Origin: Nitrospira sp. SG-bin2
GTDB lineage: Bacteria; Nitrospirota; Nitrospiria; Nitrospirales; Nitrospiraceae
DNA length: 29,453 nt
NCBI GenBank assembly: GCA_002083405.1
Contig: LVWT01000014.1
Span: 1-29,453, forward strand
Direction: 5' to 3'
Both the position numbers and the translations under genes were made by a program. Below the pieces are notes generated by a model. That model was not told the DNA's origin, searched no databases, and worked only from the letters and a program-made list of their open reading frames with translations. Of the stretch, positions 1-8,163 are shown one piece after another. The first letter of the stretch is position 1; every line of letters starts with the position of its first letter.

Positions 1-169
1 TTCCGAGTGGAAACGTGAATTAATCAGACCTTCCCTCATTGATTGGATGCCTTTCCCTGAAGTACCCTGTGCCTACTGATATGGCAAGAATCCAGAGGCG
101 AGGAAGTGCGTGTCCCCACTTGCCCACGTCTGTGACCCTTAGTTTATGACCGAGAAAGGAGCGAACGGC

Positions 170-1345
170 ATGGCTGGTTTTCCGATAGAAGTCGCTACAC
201 GGATCAGGACTCTTCCTCCCTATTTGTTTGCTGCGATCGACAAGATGAAGCAGGCGGCGATTGCCAAGGGTGTGGACATCATCAACCTTGGCATCGGCGA
301 TCCGGACCTGCCGACGCCCATGCCGATCATTGAGAGTCTGGCCAATGCGGCCAAAGATGCCAGGCACCACCAGTACCCTTCCTATGAGGGCATGCTGTCT
401 TTTCGGAAGGCGGTGGCGGATTGGTACCAGCGTCGTTTCAATGTGACGCTCGATCCGGCGAACGAAGTGCTGACCTTGATCGGGTCGAAAGAAGGGATCG
501 GGCATATCCACCTGGCGTTCGTCGATCCCGGCGATGTCGTGCTGGTGCCGAGTCCCGGCTATCCGGTCTATCCGGTGGGCACCAGTTTCTGCGGCGGCAT
601 ATCACACATCATGCTCCTGACGAAGGCCAACGGGTTTTTGCCCGATCTCGACGCGATTCCCAAAGATGTGGCCAAGAAAGCCAAGCTGATGTGGCTGAAC
701 TCGCCGAATAACCCGACGTCGGTCATCATGACCAAGGACTACTTCAAGCGGGCGATCGCGTTCGCGCAAGAGCATCAGATCATCATTTGCCACGATGCGG
801 CCTATTCGGAGATCTATTACGACGGGAAGCGCCCCGCGAGCTTCATGGAAGTGGAGGGGGCCAAGGATGTCGGTGTGGAGTTCCATTCGCTCTCCAAAAC
901 CTACAACATGACCGGTTGGCGCCTCGGGTTCGTGGTCGGCAACAAGGATGTGGTGGCTGCGCTAGGCAGAGTGAAGAGCCAGATGGACTCAGGCGTGTTC
1001 GAAGCGGTGCAAGCCGCCGGGGTCACGGCGCTGGGGCTGGACGATTCGGTGACCGACGGCATCCGCAAGATTTATCAGGAGCGCCGCGACACGATCATTC
1101 CGGGGCTCAAAAAACTGGGGTTGGAAGTGGATGCGCCGCCCGCGGCCTTCTATATTTGGGTGACGGTGCCCAAGGGCTACACGTCGGCGTCCTTTACTGC
1201 CCACCTCTTAGAGAAGGCCGGTATCGTTACCACGCCCGGGAACGGTTTTGGCGCGCCGGGTGAAGGCTATATTCGCATGACGGTGTGCACATCAAAAGAG
1301 CGGCTGGCTGAAGCGGTGGAGCGAATCCGCAAAGCCGGATTCTGA
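170..1345 (+). CDS. dapL: LL-diaminopimelate aminotransferase
   Basis: PLP-dependent class I/II aminotransferase that converts tetrahydrodipicolinate to LL-diaminopimelate in one step with glutamate as amino donor, bypassing the succinylase/acetylase branches of lysine synthesis. Seen: 391 residues, usual for the family; an N-terminal INLGIGDPDLPTP segment, the NSPNNPT motif, a cofactor lysine in SLSKTYNMTGWRLGF (K243) and a C-terminal arginine in YIRMTVC. The ATG at 170 is preferred over the in-frame ATG at 146 because AAAGGAG at 155-161 lies 8-9 bases upstream of it, while the 146 start has no ribosome site. dapA, dapB and lysA sit about 13 kb away on the other strand, which supports a lysine role over a generic aminotransferase. 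Confidence 0.9.
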   Translation: MAGFPIEVATRIRTLPPYLFAAIDKMKQAAIAKGVDIINLGIGDPDLPTPMPIIESLANAAKDARHHQYPSYEGMLSFRKAVADWYQRRFNVTLDPANEVLTLIGSKEGIGHIHLAFVDPGDVVLVPSPGYPVYPVGTSFCGGISHIMLLTKANGFLPDLDAIPKDVAKKAKLMWLNSPNNPTSVIMTKDYFKRAIAFAQEHQIIICHDAAYSEIYYDGKRPASFMEVEGAKDVGVEFHSLSKTYNMTGWRLGFVVGNKDVVAALGRVKSQMDSGVFEAVQAAGVTALGLDDSVTDGIRKIYQERRDTIIPGLKKLGLEVDAPPAAFYIWVTVPKGYTSASFTAHLLEKAGIVTTPGNGFGAPGEGYIRMTVCTSKERLAEAVERIRKAGF

Positions 1346-1350
1346 ACCTC

Positions 1351-1442
1351 GTAGGGAGTAAGGGGTAAGGCGTGAGGGGAGTTGTGTCAGAGGCGACGCC
1401 ATTGCCCTGTTAACACCTTACGCCTAACGCCTCACACCTCAC
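1351..1442. repeat. Inverted array of degenerate 7-base repeats
   Basis: Four head-to-tail heptamers (gtaggga, gtaaggg, gtaaggc, gtgaggg) occupy 1351-1378. Four more in the opposite orientation occupy 1415-1442; read on the minus strand they are gtgaggt, gtgaggc, gttaggc, gtaaggt. The consensus is GTRAGGN. The two 28-base arms are about 20/28 complementary around a 36-base loop. The array fills the dapL-folK spacer and ends 9 bases before the folK start. It could act as a terminator, an attenuator or a REP-like element; nothing in the sequence decides which. Confidence 0.75.
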
Positions 1443-1451
1443 GGTATTTCT

Positions 1452-2003
1452 ATGGAGACAGTCTTCATCGGATTCGGGTCGAATGTCGGCGATCGGGTTG
1501 ATTTCTGCGACCGTGCGGTAACATTGCTGAGCCTGTTGCCGCACTCACAATTGATCGGTGTTTCACTGCTCTATGAAACGGAACCGGTCTATGATCATGC
1601 GCAGCCGGGCGAGGGATGGTTTCTCAACGGCGTGGTCCAGCTGGAAACCGATATCACCCCGAACAGTCTGTTGTCGATCCTCCGTGAGATCGAGCGCTCG
1701 CTTGATCGGGATGAAGACAACCGATCGGGCCCCAGAACGATTGATCTGGACATTCTTTTTTACGGGCAACGGGTGATCGATGAAGCCGGTATAGTGATCC
1801 CGCATCCCCGGCTGCATCAACGACGATTTGTCCTCATGCCCTTGTGCGAACTCGATCCCTTGTGGGTGCATCCGGTCCTACAACGGACCACCACCCAGCT
1901 GCTCGCTGCAGTGAAGGATCGACCGGAGGTGCGGTTGCTGTTTCCTCAACCCTCGACCCGGTACGGCTCCCGGCCCGCATGTAGCTCACCGCCCGGCGCA
2001 TGA
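1452..2003 (+). CDS. folK: 2-amino-4-hydroxy-6-hydroxymethyldihydropteridine pyrophosphokinase
   Basis: HPPK transfers pyrophosphate from ATP to 6-hydroxymethyl-7,8-dihydropterin, the step before dihydropteroate synthase in folate synthesis; cytosolic. Seen: the N-terminal FIGFGSNVGD segment (GSN at 9-11), a YETEPV strand near 41-46, and the family signature with metal-binding aspartates, GPRTIDLDILFYG at residues 93-105, followed by IPHPRLHQRRFVLMPL. The protein has 183 residues against roughly 160 in E. coli; the extra part is a low-complexity C-terminal tail. Its stop overlaps the panC start (ATGA), so the two are probably co-translated, linking folate and pantothenate synthesis. No strong Shine-Dalgarno precedes the ATG. 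Confidence 0.92.
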   Translation: METVFIGFGSNVGDRVDFCDRAVTLLSLLPHSQLIGVSLLYETEPVYDHAQPGEGWFLNGVVQLETDITPNSLLSILREIERSLDRDEDNRSGPRTIDLDILFYGQRVIDEAGIVIPHPRLHQRRFVLMPLCELDPLWVHPVLQRTTTQLLAAVKDRPEVRLLFPQPSTRYGSRPACSSPPGA

Positions 2004-2881
2004 AGATCATTCATTCTCCTCAGGTGATGACGGCATGGAGTCTGCGCCTCAAGCGGGAAGGCGTCACCGTGGGCTTTGTGCCGACGATGGGTGCATTGCA
2101 TGACGGCCATCGGGCACTGATTCGGGCTGCGCGTCTGCGGTGTGATGCGCTCGTGGTCAGTATTTTTGTGAATCCCACTCAGTTTGGCCCCACCGAGGAT
2201 CTGACCACATATCCACGCCCTCTGGCGAACGATCGGCGTTTGTGCCGGGAGGAAGGCGTGGACTTGTGTTTCGAGCCATCCGTGGCGGCCATGTATCCGG
2301 AAGGGTTTCAGACGACTATTGCAGTTCCCGCCATTGCCCGCCGATGGGAAGGGGAAGCGCGTCCGCATCACTTCGCAGGTGTAGCCACCGTGGTGACAAA
2401 ACTCTTCGGCATGGTCCGTCCCGATCTCGCCCTGTTTGGGCAGAAAGATTATCAGCAGGCGGCGTTGATTCGGCGACTCGTAAAAGATCTGAATATGGGG
2501 GTGGAAATCATCGTCTATCCCACTGTCCGCGAGAAAGACGGTTTGGCGATGAGTTCACGAAATGTGTATCTCTCACCGGAGCAGCGGATCATTGCCGCGA
2601 CGTTGTATAAGAGTCTTCGGGCGGGGGCTGAGGCGATGCGAAAAGGGACGACTGACGTTCAGGCCATTCAGTCGGCGATGGCGACGAGGATCGCACAAAC
2701 ATCTATTTTAACAGTTGATTATCTTGCCGTGTGCGATCCGCTCACGTTGGATCCGCTTTCTTCGGTCGTCTCGCGCGCCGTGCTCCTGGGCGCCGTCCGT
2801 CTTGGCTCCGTTCGCCTGATCGACAATCTTGTCGTTGCTGCGCCACGCACGCGCATAGAGCAGCGGGTTAGACCCAGGTAG
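2000..2881 (+). CDS. panC: Pantothenate synthetase (pantoate--beta-alanine ligase)
   Basis: Condenses pantoate and beta-alanine with ATP, through pantoyl-adenylate, to give pantothenate for coenzyme A. Seen: the nucleotidyl-transferase HIGH-type motif PTMGALHDGH (HDGH at 34-37), IFVNPTQFGPTEDL near 55-68, FGQKDYQQ at 146-153, and the KMSKS-like loop REKDGLAMSSRNVYLS (MSSR at 184-187). The 293 residues are close to the usual 280-290. The start overlaps the folK stop by four bases (ATGA). The C-terminal segment after the core (about residue 275 on) is Arg-rich and not conserved as far as I can judge. Confidence 0.94.
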   Translation: MKIIHSPQVMTAWSLRLKREGVTVGFVPTMGALHDGHRALIRAARLRCDALVVSIFVNPTQFGPTEDLTTYPRPLANDRRLCREEGVDLCFEPSVAAMYPEGFQTTIAVPAIARRWEGEARPHHFAGVATVVTKLFGMVRPDLALFGQKDYQQAALIRRLVKDLNMGVEIIVYPTVREKDGLAMSSRNVYLSPEQRIIAATLYKSLRAGAEAMRKGTTDVQAIQSAMATRIAQTSILTVDYLAVCDPLTLDPLSSVVSRAVLLGAVRLGSVRLIDNLVVAAPRTRIEQRVRPR

Positions 2882-2897
2882 TCACCAGCACGCCCGG

Positions 2898-3410
2898 CTA
2901 GTTCGTGAGACTTGGGTGGGCTCTTTGCCCGACGAGCAAGCTGAGTACGACTTGGCTGAGGCGCTGTTTGTCGGTCGACTGAAGTTCGAGGAAGCGGACG
3001 CCCATCGACGCTTGCCGTGCTGAACAGACCATTGCCGTTTCGATGGTGATGGTTTCCGTCTCCGATGCCGGTGAAATCATGAGTTCGAAGAAGCTTCCGC
3101 GCGGCAGCGCTTCGGAGGTTTCGAGCGTACAGCCCTCCATGGAAATCTCCGTGATTCGATGGGTGGACCGCTTGGCATTCTCTGCTACGAGTTCGGCATG
3201 AAACGATGCAGGCAGGCGCTTGTACTGCCGCCGATCGACCGAATGTGTGGAATCGGGAGGCTTCGCCCAAAAGGCTCGGAATCGCATCGTGCAGAGTTGG
3301 CAGCGGAACGGACATACGCGGAAGCGGCCGAGTATCTTTTCCACAGATCCTTCGCTATAGACGGCCCGGACGAAAGGCGTTCCACAGCTGGGACAGTGGA
3401 GTGTCGTCAT
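2898..3410 (-). CDS. Zinc-ribbon plus PilZ domain protein
   Basis: A 170-residue, two-part protein. Residues 1-45 hold a probable zinc ribbon with cysteines at 6, 9, 33, 37 and 40. Residues about 60-160 form a PilZ domain with the c-di-GMP-type RxxxR motif (RQYKR, 61-65) and an ISMEG turn (89-93) in place of the canonical D/NxSxxG, with Glu at 88 where Asp/Asn is expected. PilZ domains usually bind c-di-GMP, so a sensor or adaptor role is likely but untested here. The start is the ATG at 3410, because it overlaps the stop of the upstream MazG-like gene (ATGA) and begins just before the first cysteine pair; an upstream in-frame extension is not needed. Confidence 0.78.
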   Translation of the reverse strand: MTTLHCPSCGTPFVRAVYSEGSVEKILGRFRVCPFRCQLCTMRFRAFWAKPPDSTHSVDRRQYKRLPASFHAELVAENAKRSTHRITEISMEGCTLETSEALPRGSFFELMISPASETETITIETAMVCSARQASMGVRFLELQSTDKQRLSQVVLSLLVGQRAHPSLTN

Positions 3411-3841
3411 GGATTCAGCCGCGGTGTGGTTGATGTGCATTGGGCGGCAGCTGCGTCGGGTACAGGCTGTTCTCGTTGCGCCTCTAGTATCGGTTCCAGC
3501 TTGGCAGGCGAATAGGTCGGAGGTTTCATCCACTTGCCGTCGGCACGTTTGTAGCCGCCGACCTTGCTGAGGTTCGACCGATGGACTTCCTGGAAGACCG
3601 GTTTCATGTCGATTCCATACGAGACCGCCGTGCCGTAGACTACGTACAATAGGTCGGCCATTTCTTTGGCCACCGATGCCAGATTGCCCGTAGCCATCGA
3701 CTCTTTCAACTCATCGAACTCCTCTTGGATGAGGCGAACGCGAAGTTGCTTGATCTCGTCGGTTGGATTCGTAGGGGCAGTCTGGATCAGGATCTCGAAT
3801 TTCCGGTGAAAGTCCTCAACCATCGTTTGCTCGTCGGTCAT
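3407..3841 (-). CDS. MazG-like / PRA-PH family nucleotide pyrophosphohydrolase
   Basis: A 144-residue all-alpha NTP pyrophosphohydrolase-like protein. Seen: the metal-binding pattern EExxE (E40, E41, E44) followed by ExxD (E60, D63) in KEMADLLYVVYGTA, and EVHRSNLSK (85-93), as in phosphoribosyl-ATP pyrophosphatase-like proteins. The family hydrolyses NTP-type substrates to NMP and pyrophosphate; the exact substrate cannot be read from sequence. The last ~35 residues are Pro/Ala-rich and outside the catalytic fold. AAAGGAG at 3845-3851 lies 3-9 bases before the ATG. The stop overlaps the PilZ gene start (ATGA), so the two are coupled. A palindromic repeat lies immediately upstream. Confidence 0.82.
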   Translation of the reverse strand: MTDEQTMVEDFHRKFEILIQTAPTNPTDEIKQLRVRLIQEEFDELKESMATGNLASVAKEMADLLYVVYGTAVSYGIDMKPVFQEVHRSNLSKVGGYKRADGKWMKPPTYSPAKLEPILEAQREQPVPDAAAAQCTSTTPRLNP

Positions 3842-3853
3842 GCGGTCTCCTTT

Positions 3854-3980
3854 AGCAGGCTGTTGAAAAAGCCCGCCAGCGGCGTTCTCGCATCGCTCAG
3901 AGGCTCAACGTACGAAACAGAGTATGCTTCGCCTCTTCGTTCGCTGCGGCCTTGCTGAACAGCCTTTTTGAACAGCCTGC
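3854..3980. repeat. Dispersed imperfect palindromic element, copy 1
   Basis: A 127-bp element. Its ends are inverted repeats: GCAGGCTGTTGAAAAAG at the left and CTTTTTGAACAGCCTGC at the right. Inside, a cgtac/gtatg stem and a gaggc/gcctc stem continue the palindrome. It fills the rmuC-MazG spacer, ending 2 bases from the MazG Shine-Dalgarno. A second copy lies at 23533-23657 and a related end at 29419. It has no coding capacity and resembles a REP or MITE element. Confidence 0.85.
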
Positions 3981-3996
3981 GGTTTTTGCCACCGTG

Positions 3997-5355
3997 CTAG
4001 CCCTCATCTATTACGAGCGATTTGCGAGGAACGATTTCTGCCGCTTCGAGTTGCGGGATCTCTTTGTCGGACGAGACGCCCAACTCCTTGAATCGGCGCG
4101 CGGACGGTAACACTCTCGTCTCCAGAGACCCTACCGCACGATTGTAGGCCGACACACTCTTGCCCAAGGCTTGTCCGACGTCGTTGACATGCTCGGCGAA
4201 CACCGCGATGCGTTCATAGAGTTCTTTTCCAAGCCTGCCTGCTTCTTCGGCATGGGCGGTCAATTGTTGCTGTCCCCAGCCATAGGCCACGGCGCGGAGC
4301 AATGCGACGAGGGTCGCCGGGGTCGCCAGGACGACTCCACGGGCAAATCCTTCTTCGATAAGACGGGGGTCTTGATCCAGCGCGGCTCCGAGGAACTGCT
4401 CGCCGGGGAGAAACAGCACGACGAATTCTGGCGCGCGACCGAACTGGGACCAGTATGCCTTCAACGATAATTCATCCATCCGGTGCCGCACCTGCTCGGC
4501 ATGGCGGCGCAACGCGTCCGCGCGTTGCGCATCGTCGCGCGCGTCATGCGCGTCGAGATAGGCCGCGAGCACGGTCTTGGCATCTACGATGATCTGGCGC
4601 CCACCCGGCAGTTGCACGACCATATCGGGGCGAAAACGGCCGTCTTCGCCGGTGATGGATTGCTGCTCGACAAAATCGCAGTGGTTCACCATTCCGGCAA
4701 GTTCGACCACCCGCTTCAGTGTGATTTCGCCCCATTGGCCCCGCACCGTCGGCGCGCGCAACGCTTTCACCAGATTGCCTGTTTCCTGTTGCAGCCGCTG
4801 GTGCGATTCCGCCAGAGATTTGAGATGTTGATCCAGCCCGCCATACGCCGACTGGCGGGATTGTTCCAAGAGACGCATGTGTTCGTCATACCGTTGCAAC
4901 GATTCATGCAGCGGGCGCACCAAGCCATCGATCGCTTGTTGCCGTTGAGCCAGTTCGCCTTCCGCCTTGACATGGAGGGCTTCAAAGGAAACGGCCGCCA
5001 GTTTCAGGAACGCCTCATTGTTTTGTTTGAGTGCTTCGCCGGAAAGAGCCTGGAAGGAACCGAGAAGTTCCTGGCGCGCCTGGTCGAGCAGCGTCGTCTG
5101 ATCGGCGAGTTGCTTCGTCACGTCTTCTATTCTGGTCTCGGCGGCGGTTCGCGCTTGTTGAGCCTCGGCAAGCGCTTGGCGGACCATTGCTTCCTCTTGC
5201 CGCTCACGATCCAATTGTCTCCGCAGCTCATCGGCCGTTGCCTCGGCTCGCTGGGATTGAGCGCGCAAGCGGCTTGTGATCCAGAGGCCTGCGAGCAAGC
5301 CGCCAAGAAGTAGTCCGATTGCCAGGCTCGCTGCGAGGGGAATGATCTCACTCAC
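3997..5355 (-). CDS. rmuC: RmuC-family DNA recombination protein
   Basis: A 452-residue protein of the RmuC family, which in E. coli limits inversion-type rearrangements at short inverted repeats and carries a nuclease-like fold. Seen: an N-terminal membrane anchor (about 5-27, LAASLAIGLLLGGLLAGLWI), a long Ala/Gln/Arg/Glu-rich coiled coil (about 30-130), then the conserved core with RGQWGEITLKRVVELAGM, FRPDMVVQLPGG, IIVDAKTVLAAYLDA and EFVVLFLPGEQFL. Length and domain order match the family. It lies about 16 bp upstream of the palindromic repeat on the same strand, so it may head the rmuC-MazG-PilZ unit. Confidence 0.92.
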   Translation of the reverse strand: MSEIIPLAASLAIGLLLGGLLAGLWITSRLRAQSQRAEATADELRRQLDRERQEEAMVRQALAEAQQARTAAETRIEDVTKQLADQTTLLDQARQELLGSFQALSGEALKQNNEAFLKLAAVSFEALHVKAEGELAQRQQAIDGLVRPLHESLQRYDEHMRLLEQSRQSAYGGLDQHLKSLAESHQRLQQETGNLVKALRAPTVRGQWGEITLKRVVELAGMVNHCDFVEQQSITGEDGRFRPDMVVQLPGGRQIIVDAKTVLAAYLDAHDARDDAQRADALRRHAEQVRHRMDELSLKAYWSQFGRAPEFVVLFLPGEQFLGAALDQDPRLIEEGFARGVVLATPATLVALLRAVAYGWGQQQLTAHAEEAGRLGKELYERIAVFAEHVNDVGQALGKSVSAYNRAVGSLETRVLPSARRFKELGVSSDKEIPQLEAAEIVPRKSLVIDEG

Positions 5356-5523
5356 AGGCTGACTGCTCCGTCTGAGTTTTGCGTACGCCCGGTCATTGGG
5401 TGTGGGGCGGCAAGAATTGTTGCAAGTGACTGTGGAGCCTACGGAAATACTTGGGAAAGGTCAAGGAGCGGAAATGCCACCATCCAATCGGCTCTAGCCC
5501 ATGGTTACTCTGTGCAAGGACCA

Positions 5524-8148
5524 TCATGAATTTGGTTCAAAATCGATGGTTCCCGCTCTTGCATCCAGCCGTACGAGTCGTCCCTCCGGTAGCCGTGTCA
5601 TGGCCCCCTCGACATTTGCCACAGTCGGGAGCCCATATTCACGGGCAATGATGGCGCCATGAGACAGCGTGCCGCCCATTTCCACGATCAGTCCTCTGGC
5701 AACGCCGAAAAGCGGGGCCATGCCGGGGTCGATGACGGGAGCCACCATGATATCTCCCGGTGTCACCTTGCTCCAATCGGCCAAGGACTGGATTAGGCGT
5801 ATCGGTCCCACCACCGATCCTGCGCTGATAGGAAGGCCGGACAACCGGCCGGTTCTGTCACGGCGAGCGCAGGAGGGGTTTTCTCGGCTCGCTGTTTCCC
5901 AATCACGAACGGTATCGGGGACCTGAACCGCTGCATTGCGGCTCCGCTCCGCTCGCCGCGCGGCGATCGCGGCTCGCCAGTCGCGTTGTTCTCCCGCCGC
6001 CAGCGCGGCGCGGTCCTCGATCGTCAGAAAAAAGATATCGTCCCGCGCATCACACAGACCGTCCGCAACCAGAAGGTCTCCAAGGTGCAGCAATAAATTG
6101 CGGGCCGCTGCCGAGTAGTACATCAAGTGATGGCGATTGGCTTCGCGCAGGGCGAAAAACCGGCAGAGCCGGCGATACCACCAGGAGAAGATCGCCCATC
6201 GATCCAGGCGCAGGCCCATGCGCTGTTTGATCGTTCTCAATGCCGCCGTTCGGACCGTTTCCTGGCGGGAAAGAATCGTCTTGCGATCGGGTGAGGGCGC
6301 GCTTATCTGCATGCGCAGGACCGACAAAATCGCCTCAGGATTGTCGGCTATGCGCGGCGACATGACATCGGACTCACCCAATCCGCGATGGCCGTAGTCT
6401 TCCACGTAGGATTCGAATGCGCGAAGGAATCCTGTCCCCTTGAGGGCCTGCCGAAATTCAGACGGGCTCCATGGTTCCGCGGAGAGAAACGCGCCGGTTA
6501 CGGGCTCGTTGCGTGCCAGTTCCGCCAGTTCCGCGAGTCGAACAATCTGCTGTGCGCTGATTACCGTGCCCTGCCCTTGCAAGGCGTCGTTCAAGAGCGC
6601 CCTCCAGTCCGATCCCAACCAGCGAGGCAGCAGCTGATCCAGGGTGTCAAGACTTTGTGCTACTCCGCCGGCGATCCCGAACGTTAGCTCGTGCGTGTCA
6701 AGCCAGGCGCCCAACTCATCGAGTTTCCGAATGGTGTCGTGAAACGACAGAGATCTGATCTCGGAAGCGTCGTATCGCTTGGCCAGCTCCTTCATGTCGG
6801 CAAACCATCGGTCTCCGTTGGCGACCACCCGCCTCATTTCGATCAGCATGAGAATCCCCGCCCGTATGAATGCAAGCCAGCCGATAGGCTGGACGGGCGG
6901 TGCGACTTCGATTGGTTCTCCCCCCATATGTTCGGACAGCAGGGACGGGTTGCCACGCAGTTGTGCAATCAGCGAATGAAAGAGGGTCACATTCAGATAG
7001 GGGCGCCCATAGAGGATGCGTGTGGACGTCAGGCCTTCCGGAATGTGGCAGCCGAGCCGTCGATAAGGGGCGACGATATGCTCCTTCATGAACAGTTCGA
7101 GAAACGAGAGTCCTAAGGGGCTGGGGAGCTCGGGCATCGTTTCTTTGAAATTCGCGCGAGACCATTCGCAGTCGTCATCGCTTAAGTCGGGGGAGGGGCG
7201 GATGCCGCTAATGGGACGCGCTTGCAATGTCCAGAGGGTTTGGGAATCGATCGCCCATTCGACATCGACCGGATACCCGAAAGCCTGCTCAACCTTCTTG
7301 GCCGTGCGCGCGAGTTCAAACAGTTGCTCGTCGGAGAGCGACGACTGCGTTCGCGCTGATTCGGGAATAGTTTCCTGGCACAATCCCTCCTCAGTGGCGA
7401 TCAATCGCTGCGACTTGGAAGCGATGGTGCGCCGTCGAATCCTGGCCGGCTGCTGATCCGCGCCCGTCTCGATGACATAGTGGTCGGGGGTGACTTGTCC
7501 ATCGACCAACGGAGCTCCCAAGCCTAGCACTGCGTTCACGGCCACATGGAATGAGCGGCCTGTCACTGGGTGGATTGAATAGGCGACTCCGGAGGTCTGT
7601 GCATCAAGCATAGGCTGAATGACAACCGCCATGGCGGGAACTGTTAGATGGCCGATCCGCTCAACGGTGTACCGCACGACAGCGTCTTGCCAGAGCGAGG
7701 CCCAGAGGTCCTTGATTGCGGCATCGATCTGAGAGAGGGAAAGACCCAGGTGAGTGCGGTAGAGGCCGGCAAAACTTGTGCGTCCGGCGTCTTCGTTGGT
7801 GGCCGATGAACGGACAGCCCAGCGTTGGTTGGGTGGACTAGCGAGTGCTTGAAGTTCGGTCAGCCATTGCGTTGAAAAGCACGAGCTATCCACCGCTCTG
7901 ATCCGGGCCTGACAGTCGGCCAGTGCCGACGCGCGTTCTTGTCCTGACAGGGCGCAGGCGTTCCGCCATTTCTCGTTTGGTGAAAAACTGGAAAGTCGCA
8001 GACTCTGGTCATAGGCTTCGGTCGTGACACAGATACCGGGAGGAACAGGAAATCCTGCTGTTGCGAGTCGGGCTAAGCCGAGGGCCTTGCCTCCAACGAG
8101 TGCAAGGTCGGTGCAATGGATGAGGGGAAGGACGAAAGGACGCGTCAT
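5524..8148 (-). CDS. PEP-synthase-like dikinase of the rifampin-phosphotransferase type
   Basis: An 874-residue three-domain protein. Residues 1 to ~325 are the PPDK/PEP-synthase ATP-grasp domain (LVGGKALGLARL, RWAVRSSATNEDA, VEWAIDSQTLWTLQARPISG). A middle region (~340-760) has WSRANFKETMPELPSPLG and a DYGHRGLGESD segment, typical of rifampin phosphotransferase (RPH) proteins. A C-terminal swivelling domain has the phosphocarrier histidine H830 in GGTLSHGAIIAREYGLPTV. There is no PEP/pyruvate-binding barrel, so it is not a true PEP synthase. RPH enzymes move the beta-phosphate of ATP to a small-molecule hydroxyl; the substrate here is unknown. It follows the glycerate kinase gene by 15 bp with no obvious ribosome site, which suggests a metabolic role more than antibiotic resistance. 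Confidence 0.8.
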   Translation of the reverse strand: MTRPFVLPLIHCTDLALVGGKALGLARLATAGFPVPPGICVTTEAYDQSLRLSSFSPNEKWRNACALSGQERASALADCQARIRAVDSSCFSTQWLTELQALASPPNQRWAVRSSATNEDAGRTSFAGLYRTHLGLSLSQIDAAIKDLWASLWQDAVVRYTVERIGHLTVPAMAVVIQPMLDAQTSGVAYSIHPVTGRSFHVAVNAVLGLGAPLVDGQVTPDHYVIETGADQQPARIRRRTIASKSQRLIATEEGLCQETIPESARTQSSLSDEQLFELARTAKKVEQAFGYPVDVEWAIDSQTLWTLQARPISGIRPSPDLSDDDCEWSRANFKETMPELPSPLGLSFLELFMKEHIVAPYRRLGCHIPEGLTSTRILYGRPYLNVTLFHSLIAQLRGNPSLLSEHMGGEPIEVAPPVQPIGWLAFIRAGILMLIEMRRVVANGDRWFADMKELAKRYDASEIRSLSFHDTIRKLDELGAWLDTHELTFGIAGGVAQSLDTLDQLLPRWLGSDWRALLNDALQGQGTVISAQQIVRLAELAELARNEPVTGAFLSAEPWSPSEFRQALKGTGFLRAFESYVEDYGHRGLGESDVMSPRIADNPEAILSVLRMQISAPSPDRKTILSRQETVRTAALRTIKQRMGLRLDRWAIFSWWYRRLCRFFALREANRHHLMYYSAAARNLLLHLGDLLVADGLCDARDDIFFLTIEDRAALAAGEQRDWRAAIAARRAERSRNAAVQVPDTVRDWETASRENPSCARRDRTGRLSGLPISAGSVVGPIRLIQSLADWSKVTPGDIMVAPVIDPGMAPLFGVARGLIVEMGGTLSHGAIIAREYGLPTVANVEGAMTRLPEGRLVRLDARAGTIDFEPNS

Positions 8149-8163
8149 TGAGGCGGATAGTAC

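Noticed and set aside
2..79. Open frame from the left edge ending in TGA at 77-79, a possible tail of an upstream gene
   Set aside because: Only 25 codons are visible and no motif can be read; a chance frame cannot be excluded.
4483..5313. 276-residue plus-strand frame
   Set aside because: Lies wholly antisense to rmuC, which has clear family motifs; no ribosome site and His/Arg/Leu-biased composition typical of shadow frames in GC-rich DNA.
5524..8148. Calling the 874-residue enzyme a rifampicin-resistance gene or a PEP synthase
   Set aside because: The PEP-binding barrel is absent, and the neighbourhood is metabolic; substrate cannot be read from sequence.
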